A stretch of DNA of 49,154 bases from Acidobacteriota bacterium (GTDB lineage Bacteria > Acidobacteriota > Blastocatellia > Chloracidobacteriales > Chloracidobacteriaceae), in contig JACQXX010000020.1 of NCBI GenBank assembly GCA_016208495.1, forward strand, positions 1 through 49,154. The letters are read 5' to 3'. Each line of letters begins with the position of its first letter. Within the stretch, counting starts at the first letter, position 1. A program made the position numbers and the translations under genes. The notes beneath the pieces are model-generated. The model did not search any database, was not told the origin of the DNA, and saw only the letters and a program-made list of their open reading frames with translations. Below, piece by piece: positions 8,978-17,920 of this stretch.

Positions 8978-9355
8978 TTATTGCCGCCAGTTTTCGGTTG
9001 AACTCACATATCCATCCCTGGCGCCCTTCAGGTATTCGGTCAGCGTGATGCCGACCCGGAGCGCAAACTGTTCTTCAAGTGACAAGATATCTCCAACCGT
9101 TTCATCTAACGAGATGCGTTCAACTCGCCACATCGGCAGAAAACTATTGGTTAGCCCAATATTTGATTCTCCATTGGTAACGGAATTAAGCCAGTCGTCA
9201 AACGTGTTGATATCAACGCCGCAAATTTGAACTCCAGATTGTTCAATCGAGACCAGAATGCCCCAAATCTTTTCCCGAGGGCTATGTAAACTCAATACCA
9301 CGCTTGAACCCGAAGTAATCCGTACCATAGAACTCCCATTGATCTTTCGAGACAT
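8978..9355 (-). CDS. Conserved-looking hypothetical protein, 125 residues
   Basis: I do not recognise a family. The protein begins MSRKINGSSMVRITSG and is predicted soluble, with alternating short hydrophobic strands (SVVLSLHSP, IWGILVSIEQSGVQICGVDI) and a helical, acidic C-terminal half. The start is uncertain: ATG 9355 is used because GAGGG lies just upstream, while the frame stays open to 9367. It lies between two inverted repeats and is convergent with hspR. Upstream, after a large repeat array, is the FHA gene on the same strand. Confidence 0.5.
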   Translation of the reverse strand: MSRKINGSSMVRITSGSSVVLSLHSPREKIWGILVSIEQSGVQICGVDINTFDDWLNSVTNGESNIGLTNSFLPMWRVERISLDETVGDILSLEEQFALRVGITLTEYLKGARDGYVSSTENWRQ

Positions 9356-9368
9356 AGCCCTCACCAAG

Positions 9369-9561
9369 ATGAAGAATGTGGTTAGTGGTTAGTGGTTAGT
9401 GGTTAGTGGTTAGAAATCAATACTTTCGAAGAAGAACCAAGAACCAAGAACCAAGAACCAAGAACCAAGAACCAAGAACCAAGAACCAAGAACCAAGAAC
9501 CAAGAACCAAGAACCAAAAGCTAACCACTAACCACTAACCACTTTCTTCATTCTTCATTCC
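9369..9561. repeat. Nested heptad-repeat hairpin
   Basis: Five perfect GTGGTTA units (9378-9412) are mirrored by three TAACCAC units (9522-9542). Outside them, GATGAAGAAT on the left and TTTCTTCATTCTTCATTCC on the right extend the symmetry. The loop holds twelve perfect tandem GAACCAA units (9434-9517) preceded by a conserved core (9413-9433). The whole region lies between the FHA gene and the 125-residue protein, both on the minus strand. Confidence 0.9.
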
Positions 9562-9563
9562 AC

Positions 9564-10565
9564 TTACTCTGATTCCAAAACTTTTCGCATTTCGGCTTCG
9601 ATTTCCTGTCGGGAAACACGAACCGTTGTCAGGCTTTCGCTGGAGTCTTCAACTGGGGTGGTAAGCTCAAGTGATCCAGTGGTAGCTCCGAAATTGGTGT
9701 CTGAAACGTCTGGATCAAGATCTACCCGAACCAGGGCTGTTCCAAGCCGAATGATGTCTCCATCCATTAACAACACCCCTTTGGGGTTATTGCGCGGGAC
9801 TTCGAGGGCTTCACCAGCGCGTTCAACTGACGTTCCATTGGCGCTTCCAGTGTCATAAAGCAAAAATTCCCCATCTTCGAACACGATAGTGGCATGCTGG
9901 CGCGAGACACTGCTGTTTGGGGAGTTGTCGTCGTCGAGCCGGGAAAACACAAAATCATTCCGTCTCAGGATTTCTCCGGTTTGTTTATCAAGCACATTCC
10001 GTAACCGGCCCAAATAGGTTGATTTTCGGGTAATGACATACGGGGTGCGATACACCTGGCCGCTCATCGCCGACAACCGTGCCAGTCTGGGGATTTGAGG
10101 TTGGCGTCCGGTCACTTCCAGAATTCGTCCTTCGGATTCATCAACCTTGACGGTGACATCATCATTGGTGTCTTCCGGTGTTGGCCATTCAAAGACCAGG
10201 GAGCAGGTTTTTTGGCGGTCTTCAGTCACATACCCTTTGATTTCGACGGTAATGGGGGCAAAGAGTTTAAAGCCCGATCCGGTGATGTAATCATAGAGGT
10301 ACTTCATAAACACCACGGAATTAAACAATACCTCGTATTCCTCAAGCTTCTCGGGGGTTGGATTTGGGGCATTGACCACAATTTTGTTTGGGACGTAGGT
10401 TTCATTCCCAACCCAGATAAACCGTTTGCGAGCCAGTTCATCCAGAAGATGGCGGGCAATTGAGTTTGGGGCAATGTCGGTGGGGGTCAGCCAGTAATTC
10501 GCTTTGACCGATTCGGTCAAAAACTGTTCGAGATTGATCAACATTTGTCGCGTGTCGCTTGCCAT
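9564..10565 (-). CDS. FhaA-like protein with DUF3662 and FHA domains
   Basis: This 333-residue cytosolic protein has an N-terminal region (1-115) with features of the DUF3662/FhaA N-domain (LEQFLTESV, PNKIVV, then a helical segment). A C-terminal forkhead-associated domain spans about 175-282 with the phosphothreonine-binding hallmarks GR (186-187), SRQH (221-224) and SANGT (241-245). FHA domains read Ser/Thr phosphorylation, so this is likely a partner of a Hanks-type kinase; no kinase is present in the window. The start is ATG 10565. The tail is Thr/Ser/Glu-rich and could itself be phosphorylated. Confidence 0.82.
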   Translation of the reverse strand: MASDTRQMLINLEQFLTESVKANYWLTPTDIAPNSIARHLLDELARKRFIWVGNETYVPNKIVVNAPNPTPEKLEEYEVLFNSVVFMKYLYDYITGSGFKLFAPITVEIKGYVTEDRQKTCSLVFEWPTPEDTNDDVTVKVDESEGRILEVTGRQPQIPRLARLSAMSGQVYRTPYVITRKSTYLGRLRNVLDKQTGEILRRNDFVFSRLDDDNSPNSSVSRQHATIVFEDGEFLLYDTGSANGTSVERAGEALEVPRNNPKGVLLMDGDIIRLGTALVRVDLDPDVSDTNFGATTGSLELTTPVEDSSESLTTVRVSRQEIEAEMRKVLESE

Positions 10566-10679
10566 AAACGAATCGTCCGTAGGGTGAAGAGGTCAAAGGT
10601 TGTACTGCCAGGCAGTGGAGGGAAGTGGGTGGGGCAACCCCAGATTGGTTTGTGTGTTGTCTGGTTGAGCCATTGAAGA

Positions 10680-11207
10680 TTATTTCTGTTCAGAACCCAA
10701 CATTCGTTTCAACGGCATTGAGCACCATTCTTGATTGGTATGAGCCAGCCCAAACCAGATGGTGCCAATTTGTGGATTGAGTGAAAACCGGACTTGATGA
10801 CCGGTAAATTGAGTGCGCAACGTTGCACGCCCAAGAATAGGGATAAAAACCGCCATCACACCATCACTGGTTTTCCCGGTTGCCCGATCAACTGATTGTG
10901 GCTCAACCCCAGACCGAACTGAAATCAGGATTTCGGAGACAGATGAGCCATCGTCCTGTGGTTCAATCACTGGAAAAATAAAGTATTTTCCACTTGGGAT
11001 CACAAAGGTTTCAATCTGCACCGGATGGGTAATTTCAATAGGTTGCCAGAGTGAGGTTGCCTGGGTGGTGGGCGTGACAGCCTTGATGACACTTGAGCCT
11101 TTTGTCCGGCACCCAGCCATTGGAATCCAGGCTGCCATCACAAGCATTGCCAGTCCAAAGATTCGATACCCGAGCGGGCAAAACCTGTTCCCGTGAGTGG
11201 ATATCAT
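10680..11207 (-). CDS. Lipoprotein, paralogue of the upstream gene
   Basis: This 175-residue protein has a type II signal peptide: basic N-region, a hydrophobic stretch, then the lipobox MAGC with cysteine near residue 33. The mature part shares a pattern with the next protein (11280-11885): SLWQ, FPVIE, DG-x2-AVFIP-x2-GRA-x-L-x-T-x-F, LNPQI and EW-x-S-x-PLK. The family is unknown to me. The role is probably periplasmic or outer-membrane-associated. AGGA precedes ATG 11207. The gene is downstream of its paralogue, with a 72-bp gap. Confidence 0.6.
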   Translation of the reverse strand: MISTHGNRFCPLGYRIFGLAMLVMAAWIPMAGCRTKGSSVIKAVTPTTQATSLWQPIEITHPVQIETFVIPSGKYFIFPVIEPQDDGSSVSEILISVRSGVEPQSVDRATGKTSDGVMAVFIPILGRATLRTQFTGHQVRFSLNPQIGTIWFGLAHTNQEWCSMPLKRMLGSEQK

Positions 11208-11279
11208 TTTGAAATCATCCTGGTAGATTTGAAAAATGTTAACTCCTGAAAAAATCTATATTTACCTGAGTACTGGTTG

Positions 11280-11885
11280 TTATTTTTTCTTCCCAGGTGA
11301 CTCAGCCGGAGCTGGGTTTTTGAGTTTGAGTGGAGTCGAGACCCACTCGTGATTTCCACCACTCAGCCCATACCATAGCGAGACAATCTGTGGGTTGAGC
11401 GCGGCCCTGGCTTTGTTTTCAGTAAACCCGGTTTTGAGTTCCGCACGGCCTACGACTGGGATAAAAACCGCAAAGGTCCCGTCGCTCGCACGGTGCTTTT
11501 CTTTATCAATTTCCTCAATTTTGAGATCCGGTTTTTGAGCCAGGACCATCTGGGTGATTGATTTTGCACCGTCAACTGTCTCAATAACTGGAAACAGGAA
11601 ATATGCCCCGGCTGAGATTGTCACATTTTCGGAAAGACAATCTTTTTCAACCGTGACTGCCTGCCAGAGGGATTGTGGCCCGACCGATGACGCTGGATTT
11701 CCAGTTGGCGGGGACGTTGAGGGTGGGCTCCCAGACGCTGGCGTCCCCGCCGTCTGGGTTGGCGACGCCGTCTGGGTTGGTGGTGCGGGTTGACAGCCCA
11801 TGATCGAAAAGCAGAATAAAAACAGAACTCCCAGGTAAAAAGAGGGAACTCGCTTGTGAGAGCGAATAGAAAGAAAACACTTCAT
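11280..11885 (-). CDS. Lipoprotein with Pro/Thr-rich linker, paralogue of the downstream gene
   Basis: This 201-residue protein has a lipobox IMGC near residue 31, then a low-complexity linker rich in P, T, S, A and G (about 32-70). The domain shared with the neighbouring lipoprotein runs from SLWQAVTVEKD to EWVSTPLKLK, and the tail is KPGKKK-like and basic. The linker suggests a domain held away from the membrane. No function can be assigned. The pair looks like a tandem duplication that has diverged strongly. Confidence 0.6.
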   Translation of the reverse strand: MKCFLSIRSHKRVPSFYLGVLFLFCFSIMGCQPAPPTQTASPTQTAGTPASGSPPSTSPPTGNPASSVGPQSLWQAVTVEKDCLSENVTISAGAYFLFPVIETVDGAKSITQMVLAQKPDLKIEEIDKEKHRASDGTFAVFIPVVGRAELKTGFTENKARAALNPQIVSLWYGLSGGNHEWVSTPLKLKNPAPAESPGKKK

Positions 11886-12132
11886 AAATAGCTGAAATCG
11901 TTCAAGATCGAATGGTGTGAAACGCCACTCATTGATGTAACGAGAAGTGGAATCAGGCTATGTCCCGAAAAGAAATTGGCCCAACTCCCTGGCGGTGCCG
12001 GAAATAAATGAGATTTTGAAAGAAGGATCCTGCACCTGGTTGAACCAAAAGTGAGCATTTGTGCAATCCAGGATGGTGATTGGTGTTTGTGGAAAAGAGA
12101 GGGCACTGCGGATTCACCACAGGGTGGCCCGG

Positions 12133-12882
12133 TTAGGATTTCGGCTCCAGTACCTGATCCAGACACTGTACCTGAACCTGATATTTGGTCAGATCCTGAT
12201 CCGGATACATGCGAACCACGGTTCCTGATTCGACGTGAAAACAACTCAATGGGTCTTCAAAGGTGCATCCGGTATCAAGCCCAATCGCACTGCCGCACAC
12301 ATAAATTTCGCCAGGTTGGCGAACCCCGTCTTGCGGAAGGTACCGGGTTGGGGTATGGCCAAAGAAACACGGCTTTCCACGATACAATTTGAAAAATTTA
12401 AGGTCACGGGTCCAAATCAAGACATCCGGCTCGCACTCTGACGGATGCTTGCCGGGAACAATTCCGGCGTGCACATACAATGCTTTATCATCCTCATAAA
12501 AGAACGGCATGCGGCGGAAAAAATCGAGGTGTTCTTGCGGAATATGGAGGGAAATGGTTGAGGTTTCTTCGTTGATCTCGCACCCGTATTGATTCATGGT
12601 CATGATGCCGCCATTTTCCGGGATGAGCCAGAGGGGGTCGCCCTCGTCCAGCAAATCCAGCAGCATTTGTTCATGATTCCCCCGCAATGCCACAACCCGT
12701 GGATTTTGTGCCTGCAGTTCAATCACATAGGAGACGACCCCTGGCGCATCCTCGCCTCGATCAATCAGGTCTCCAACAAAAATGATTCGGTCCCGCCGAG
12801 GATTGTAATCGAGCGATTCAACAATTCTTTTTAGTTGCCGATACCTTCCGTGAATATCACCGAATACGTAGGTGTTTTGCAT
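12133..12882 (-). CDS. PPP-type metallophosphatase (Ser/Thr phosphatase or ApaH-like)
   Basis: This 249-residue member of the calcineurin-like phosphoesterase superfamily shows every metal-site motif: GDIHG (8-12), GDLIDRG (37-43), GNHE (68-71), YVHAG and FGHTP. This pattern fits bacterial PrpA/PrpB-type phosphoprotein phosphatases and the related symmetric Ap4A hydrolases, which cannot be separated by eye. GGAGG lies about 10 nt upstream of ATG 12882. It may be paired functionally with the FHA protein nearby if protein phosphorylation is its target, but this is inference from proximity. Confidence 0.85.
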   Translation of the reverse strand: MQNTYVFGDIHGRYRQLKRIVESLDYNPRRDRIIFVGDLIDRGEDAPGVVSYVIELQAQNPRVVALRGNHEQMLLDLLDEGDPLWLIPENGGIMTMNQYGCEINEETSTISLHIPQEHLDFFRRMPFFYEDDKALYVHAGIVPGKHPSECEPDVLIWTRDLKFFKLYRGKPCFFGHTPTRYLPQDGVRQPGEIYVCGSAIGLDTGCTFEDPLSCFHVESGTVVRMYPDQDLTKYQVQVQCLDQVLEPKS

Positions 12883-13221
12883 TCCGGGTAAGCCTCCGGG
12901 TGAACAAGCTCTTTCAGTCTGGGTGCGCCGAAAATAGAATCACAGCAAAGCTCTCAGGGAAGGCGAAGCGGCAGGGGGATCGCTTCCAGAAAGCGGTAAT
13001 TGAAATCTTGAACTGGGAGTGTAAAGGCTGAATTCAGGATACCTAGTCTAGCAGAAGTTTGCGCCAAGACTCTACATAAAAATGGCAGGTTGGGGAAAGA
13101 AAGGGAATCGGGGATGGGGGATAGGGGATAGGGAAAATCAATGTAATTTGTGGAAGTTGGGATTCCAAAATCTTTCATTTCACTTGTTCTAACCCCTGCC
13201 CCCTATCCTCCAACCCCTTGA
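12883..13221. repeat. Intergenic region with an inverted heptad-type repeat
   Basis: The 339-bp gap between mutS2 and the phosphatase gene holds GGGGGATAGGGGATAGGG (about 13115-13132), mirrored by CCCCTGCCCCCTATCC (about 13194-13209). The arms are 7-bp-periodic. The hairpin lies just after the mutS2 stop and could end that transcript. I see no gene here. Confidence 0.6.
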
Positions 13222-15669
13222 TTACTGTCGGAGTTCCACAATCGTGGCACCCGCGCCACCCTGGTTGTTTGGGGCCTTGTAAAACCGGGCCACATGGGGG
13301 TGTCCTTCGAGCAGGTTTTCAATTTCGCGCCGCAAAATTCCCATCCCCATTCCGTGAATAATGCGCACCTGACTCATCTGGTGCATGGCGGCATCATCCA
13401 GAAATTTGTCGGCGCGATCTCTGGCCTCTTCGGCGCTGCAGCCAATCAGATTGATTTCAGCCTGAGATTCTTCCGAAGCCGGTTGATGACTTGTGGCGGC
13501 AGCAGCGGCAGCCCGCTCCAACACCGATTTGTGACCTGCCTGCGATTTTGACTTGCTGATTCGCCTGACGTGGGTGTTCGCGGTTTTTAAGCGCATTGAC
13601 CCAACGCGAACCAGCAACATTCCCTGTTGAATTGATTCAATCACGCCCTCCTGGCCCAGATCAGTTCGCACCAAATCCCCAACCCGCAGCTCACCTTCCT
13701 CAACCGTCGGCTCCTCGGTTTGAGGTGTTCCAGGGAGTTGCGGAGTGGTTGGTGGAGGAGTCGGTTTGACCAGTCGAAGGGCATTTTGTTGTTTGAATTT
13801 TTCATTGGCGGCCCGAGCCAGTTTTTCAACCGCTCGTTCGGCTGAATGTTGGGCTTTAGAGCGTTGGACCTGATCGGAAATTTGGGTTAGCAATGGTCGA
13901 ACCTGTTCAAAAAATTCATCCCGAAGCTCGTTGAGGGTTTCGGTAAATACTTTTTGGCGGGCCAGTTCCCGTTCGGCAAATTGTTGATCAAGCCGGGCAT
14001 AGCGTTCAGCCAGGATGGCCCGTTCTTCTTCAAGGGCCACATTTGAATCGTGGTGGTAGTCAATTTCTGATTTCAGTTTTTCAAGGTAGTGAGACAGGTC
14101 CCGTTCGCGGGAGCCCAGTTTCTCCAGGGCCAGATCGAGAATTGCCGGGCTGAGGCCCAGCCGACGGGCAATTTCAATCCCGCTTGAAGATCCAGCCTGG
14201 GTTGTCAGCAGCCGGTAGGTTGGCTGCAAGGTTTCAAAATCAAATTCCACCGAGGCGTTAAACACCCCATCGGTGGTGTCGGCATACACTTTTAATGGGT
14301 TGTAGTGGGTTGAAACAATCGTGTGGATGGTCTGTGACCGCAGGAAATCAACTATTGCCGTTCCCAGCGCCGCTCCTTCGTCGGGATCAGTTCCAGTGCC
14401 AATTTCATCAATGAGCACCAGGGCTGGTGCCGTCACTGTTCCAGTAATGGTGCGGATGTTGGTGATGTGCGACGAGAAGGTAGACAGGTTGGCAGCCAGT
14501 GACTGGTGGTCGCCAATATCGGCGTGGATTTGATGAAAGAGGCAGACATTGGCTTCGCGAGCCGGTACATGTAACCCGCTTTGGGCCATCAGCGCACAGA
14601 TGCCGGCGGTTTTCAGCACCACGGTTTTGCCTCCGGCATTCGGACCGCTAATGACCATGACCTGTTCGGTACCGTTGAGGGTAAAGCTGATGGGAACGAT
14701 TTTTCCGCCTTCCTGATTCAACCGCGATTCAAGCAACGGGTGACGGGCGTCCGTGACGGAAAAAATCCCATCGGTGTTGAGTTTTGGCTCCACAGCGCGA
14801 AAGGTTTCAGCGAAGCGGGCTTTGGCCGCCAGAAAGTCAATTTCAGCCAGTGTCCAGGCAAGTTGTTCAATGGCACTGTGTTCAGTTCGCAGCGCTTCAG
14901 TAATCTGAAAGAGAATTCGGGCAATTTCAGCCTCTTCCATATCCTGGAGGCGAACCATCTCATTATTGAGTTCAATCGTTCCAATCGGCTCGATAAAGAC
15001 GGTTGCCCCACTCGATGAGGCGGCGTGGACCACGCCAGGCAGGTGGCCCCGGTGGTCGCTCCGAATCGGAAGGACAAATCTTCCATTGCGTTGGGTGATG
15101 ATTTGATCCGAAAAAGCCGGTTCAAGTTCAGCCTGGCGGAGCATTCCTTCCAACTGACGGTGGATCCGGGCGCGCTGAGTTTGGATTTCGTGCCGGATCC
15201 GGCGTAATTCCGAGCTGGCGCGTTCGTCAATTTCACCGGTCGGAAGCAGTACCCGGCGGGTGGATTGATAGAGCTTGCTCAAGTTGGGCAGAAGGTGAAA
15301 AACACTGTTCAGGGTCGGGAATTCATCTCGAACCGGGCGAAACATTTCCTGAAGTGAGATTCCGACCTGCATAAATCTCAAAACCGTTTGTAGTTGATCA
15401 GTTTCGAGCCGCGTGCCGGCAATCCGAAGTTGTTCGAGAATTGAGGTTGGATCGGGTAAGTCCCCGACCGAAAGCCGGCCAACTTCCTGACAAAACCGGC
15501 GCGCTTCGGTGGTGAGCGTGAGATTCCGAGTCACAACTGACCATTCGTCAGTCGGAGTCAACTCCAAAGCCATGAGGCGGCCCTGGTCAGATTGAGCCTC
15601 TCGGGCGAGCATTGCCCGAAGCTGTGGAAATTCAAGTGTATCAAGTGCTTGTATTGGCATGTTCTTCAT
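13222..15669 (-). CDS. mutS2: Endonuclease MutS2
   Basis: This 815-residue MutS2 protein resolves branched DNA or suppresses homologous recombination; in Bacillus it also acts in ribosome rescue. It lacks the MutS mismatch-binding domain. It has a helical core (1-330), the ABC-type ATPase with Walker A SGPNAGGKTV (341-350) and Walker B LVLIDEIGTGTDPDEG, and STHY as the switch histidine. A long coiled coil follows, then a KOW-like segment and a C-terminal Smr nuclease domain (INLIGCSAEEA, VRIIHGMGMGILRREI). The Smr HGxG-type motif is intact (HGMG). The start is ATG 15669; a second ATG three codons later is an alternative. Confidence 0.96.
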   Translation of the reverse strand: MKNMPIQALDTLEFPQLRAMLAREAQSDQGRLMALELTPTDEWSVVTRNLTLTTEARRFCQEVGRLSVGDLPDPTSILEQLRIAGTRLETDQLQTVLRFMQVGISLQEMFRPVRDEFPTLNSVFHLLPNLSKLYQSTRRVLLPTGEIDERASSELRRIRHEIQTQRARIHRQLEGMLRQAELEPAFSDQIITQRNGRFVLPIRSDHRGHLPGVVHAASSSGATVFIEPIGTIELNNEMVRLQDMEEAEIARILFQITEALRTEHSAIEQLAWTLAEIDFLAAKARFAETFRAVEPKLNTDGIFSVTDARHPLLESRLNQEGGKIVPISFTLNGTEQVMVISGPNAGGKTVVLKTAGICALMAQSGLHVPAREANVCLFHQIHADIGDHQSLAANLSTFSSHITNIRTITGTVTAPALVLIDEIGTGTDPDEGAALGTAIVDFLRSQTIHTIVSTHYNPLKVYADTTDGVFNASVEFDFETLQPTYRLLTTQAGSSSGIEIARRLGLSPAILDLALEKLGSRERDLSHYLEKLKSEIDYHHDSNVALEEERAILAERYARLDQQFAERELARQKVFTETLNELRDEFFEQVRPLLTQISDQVQRSKAQHSAERAVEKLARAANEKFKQQNALRLVKPTPPPTTPQLPGTPQTEEPTVEEGELRVGDLVRTDLGQEGVIESIQQGMLLVRVGSMRLKTANTHVRRISKSKSQAGHKSVLERAAAAAATSHQPASEESQAEINLIGCSAEEARDRADKFLDDAAMHQMSQVRIIHGMGMGILRREIENLLEGHPHVARFYKAPNNQGGAGATIVELRQ

Positions 15670-16078
15670 TTGAAAGGAATAATTTCCCAGTGTGGAACTT
15701 GATTAAGGTTCCAGGTCCTGGCACCATGAATGGCCAGGCCATTCAACAGTTGACTTCGCTGAGCAGGGAAGCTGGATGTGGTTGGGACACAGGTGAAAAT
15801 CGGCTGTCCTATCAATCCAGGCTGTCTCTCAGGAACGAGGAACCACGGCTAGAATAAATTTTTCATGGGAAATTTCGGATAACATCCCTCGAAGCAGCAG
15901 AATCGTCTGGCAATTCGGCGAGGAGTTGTGTGAACTGGAAGAGAGGCCAAACTGGGTGACGAGCACACCCGGCGGAATGGATACCGCCGGGTATTGGTGA
16001 TCTCTCTGGTTGACAACGAAAACCCTGGTCAAAAGGAGGAATAGGTGAACCCTGGTTTACGCCTCTGCTGCAAACCGA
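15670..16078. other. 409-bp gap between the parvulin gene and mutS2
   Basis: The region contains a strong hairpin at 15967-15992 and should hold the mutS2 promoter on the minus strand, but I cannot name the boxes. An AAGGAGGAATAGGTG run on the plus strand at 16031-16047 looks like a translation start but leads only into antisense of the parvulin gene. No convincing gene. Confidence 0.5.
15967..15992 (-). terminator. Hairpin downstream of the parvulin gene
   Basis: ACCCGGCGG and CCGCCGGGT form a perfect 9-bp GC-rich stem with an 8-nt loop. It lies about 90 nt past the stop of the isomerase gene. There is no T-run, so it may end transcription with Rho or stabilise the transcript end. Confidence 0.5.
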
Positions 16079-17269
16079 TTATGGATGTCCTGGAGGGGCA
16101 CTGCGGCCAGGCAACTGCTGGGGGTTGGCTTCTGGGATTTCAAAATCGGCGGCTACTGAAATCTGACTGGCCTGCACCATGGCATCCAGTCGTTCCTCCA
16201 ACTGTTTTCCTTTCAGCATATCACGAATCTGATCCTGCAACGGTTTGTCCAGCGGTCGGGTGCGATGGTCCGTAACCTTGATGATATGCACTCCATATTC
16301 CGTGATGACGGGTGAAGTTGTAATATCGCCGGTCTTTAACGTAAACGCGGCCTCTTCAAATGGTTTCACCATTTGGCCCCGGCCAAAATATCCCAGATCG
16401 CCGCCTTGTTTGGCCGAACCGGTATCAAGTGAAAATTGCTCAGCCAGTTTGGCAAAATCAGCCCCACCCTGGACTTGTTGAATCAATTCACCAGCTTTTT
16501 GTTTGGCTTCATCGGCGGTGTACACCTTCTGAGTTGGGGTGTGTTCACCGGGGTGAGGCTGCTCTGGGTTCAGTTCCTTGGTCGGGAGCAAAATGTGACT
16601 GGCCTTTACTTCTTCAAAGGTGTCACTTTTGTGTTCTTCATAATATTTGTTGATTTCAACGTCTGAAACCTGGAGCGATTTTTGAATTTGCTCAACGGTT
16701 TTTTCACCCACCACATTGGCTTTGGTGACCAGCCATTTGATTTTGAATCCTGGATCTTTCATTGCCCCAGCTTTTTCAGCCCGTTCAGACAAAATGGAAA
16801 GCTCCGCGAATTGTCCTTTTAAGTCACTGGCATTCGGGAGCTTTTTCAAGTCGGCATTTTTGTTGAGAAAGTCATCAAAGGCGGTCGGATTGACCTTGTA
16901 ATACTGATCAATTTCTTCCTTGCTCACTTTGGCCTTTTGGCCTTCGGGTGATTCCTTGTAGATATTGATCAGGATTTGTTTCCGGGCCAGCTCCAACTGG
17001 GACTGAATCTCAGGTTTGGCGGTGATGCCAAGGCGATCAGCTTCTTGACCAAGCGCAATCGCTCGTTTCAAGTCTTTCACCAAATCAGCTTTTCCATTTT
17101 CGGCACCGCTGAGTTGCATCAACAACATCGGGTTGAGGCCCTTCAAAAAGTTTTCCATTTCAACTTTTGAAATATTGACCGACGTTTGTTGTGACCGGGT
17201 TCTCATTGCAATCACACCCGAGAGGGCGATCAAGCAAACAATAACAAGAGTATAGAGCGCTCGTTTCAA
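16079..17269 (-). CDS. Parvulin-type peptidyl-prolyl isomerase (PpiC/SurA family)
   Basis: This 396-residue protein has an N-terminal signal or anchor (MKRALYTLVIVCLIALSGVIAM without its last residues being cleaved for certain), a helical SurA-like chaperone region and a C-terminal parvulin domain at about 228-335. The parvulin signature is complete: VKASHILL, DFAKLAEQFSLD, GGDLGYFGRGQMVKPFEEAAF and YGVHIIKV. Such proteins catalyse cis/trans proline isomerisation and fold exported proteins in the periplasm or at the membrane. The tail is Pro/Gly-rich. It is a monocistronic-looking gene between repeat arrays. Confidence 0.9.
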   Translation of the reverse strand: MKRALYTLVIVCLIALSGVIAMRTRSQQTSVNISKVEMENFLKGLNPMLLMQLSGAENGKADLVKDLKRAIALGQEADRLGITAKPEIQSQLELARKQILINIYKESPEGQKAKVSKEEIDQYYKVNPTAFDDFLNKNADLKKLPNASDLKGQFAELSILSERAEKAGAMKDPGFKIKWLVTKANVVGEKTVEQIQKSLQVSDVEINKYYEEHKSDTFEEVKASHILLPTKELNPEQPHPGEHTPTQKVYTADEAKQKAGELIQQVQGGADFAKLAEQFSLDTGSAKQGGDLGYFGRGQMVKPFEEAAFTLKTGDITTSPVITEYGVHIIKVTDHRTRPLDKPLQDQIRDMLKGKQLEERLDAMVQASQISVAADFEIPEANPQQLPGRSAPPGHP

Positions 17270-17294
17270 GGGGATAATCTCCTGTGCTCAGTGA

Positions 17295-17487
17295 TGGTTA
17301 AAAACCAGAGGAATGAAGAATTGAGAATGAAGAATGAAGAATTGAGAGTGAAGAATGAAGAAGGTGGTTCGTGGTTAGTACCTGGTGATTGGTACCTCGT
17401 ACTTGGAAATCAACACTTTCGGAGAAGAACCAAGAACCAGGATTTCTTTATTCTCAATTCTTCATTCTTCATTCTTCATTCTTTATT
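17295..17487. repeat. Inverted repeat of ATTCTTC/GAAGAAT units around a conserved core
   Basis: GAATGAAGAAT-type units (17311-17362) are mirrored by TTCATTCTTCATTCTTCATT (about 17461-17482). The loop holds GTGGTTCGTGGTTAGTACC and a core at 17405-17438 that matches 9413-9445 with about two changes. It separates the epimerase gene from the parvulin gene and overlaps the 3' end of the epimerase gene by a few bases. Confidence 0.8.
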
Positions 17488-17920
17488 CTGATTCCTGGTG
17501 TTCGGTTTTCTGCGAGAGTTCAAGCAAAACTCCGTGAGTACTTTTCGGATGGACAAAAGCAACCAGACATCCGTCAGCCCCAGGGCGCGGGTGCTGGTCA
17601 ATCAATTGATAACCCTGATCTTTGAGTATTGCCAGAGTTGCCGCCACATCGTCAACCCGAATACAAATATGATGAATTCCAGGGCCGCGTTTGGCAATGT
17701 ATTTCGCAATCGGGGAGTTGTCATGGGTGGCTTCAAGCAGTTCGACCCGGCTGTCGCCGATGGGCAACATGGCCACTTTTACTCCCTGGTCTTCGACAAC
17801 TTCTTCGCCACAGACCGCGAGCCCCAGGGCATCACGGTAAAACTTGAGTGCCGTTTCCAGGGATTCGACCGCAATTCCCAAATGGTCAATTTTCATAGAT
17901 AGTTCGCAGTATCCCTTCAT
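17483..17920 (-). CDS. mce: Methylmalonyl-CoA epimerase
   Basis: This 145-residue VOC-fold enzyme interconverts (R)- and (S)-methylmalonyl-CoA in propionyl-CoA metabolism. Motifs seen: IDHLGIAVESLETALKFY with metal-binding His, VAMLPIGDSRVELLEAT, GPGIHHICIRVDD with a second metal His, and HPKSTHGVLLELSQ with the final Glu. The ATG at 17920 overlaps the meaB TGA by 4 nt (ATGA), typical of translational coupling, so I use it. ATG 17896 (MKIDHLG) would give the more usual family length and is an alternative. The gene forms an operon with meaB. Confidence 0.93.
   Translation of the reverse strand: MKGYCELSMKIDHLGIAVESLETALKFYRDALGLAVCGEEVVEDQGVKVAMLPIGDSRVELLEATHDNSPIAKYIAKRGPGIHHICIRVDDVAATLAILKDQGYQLIDQHPRPGADGCLVAFVHPKSTHGVLLELSQKTEHQESE

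Noticed and set aside
9434-9517. The GAACCAA array as a CRISPR
   Set aside because: Units are 7 bp and contiguous with no spacers; no cas genes are present.
16045-16275. 76-residue plus-strand frame with a good AAGGAGG before GTG
   Set aside because: Despite the start signal, nearly all of it is antisense to the parvulin gene C-terminus and the peptide is Cys/Trp/Pro-rich without family features.
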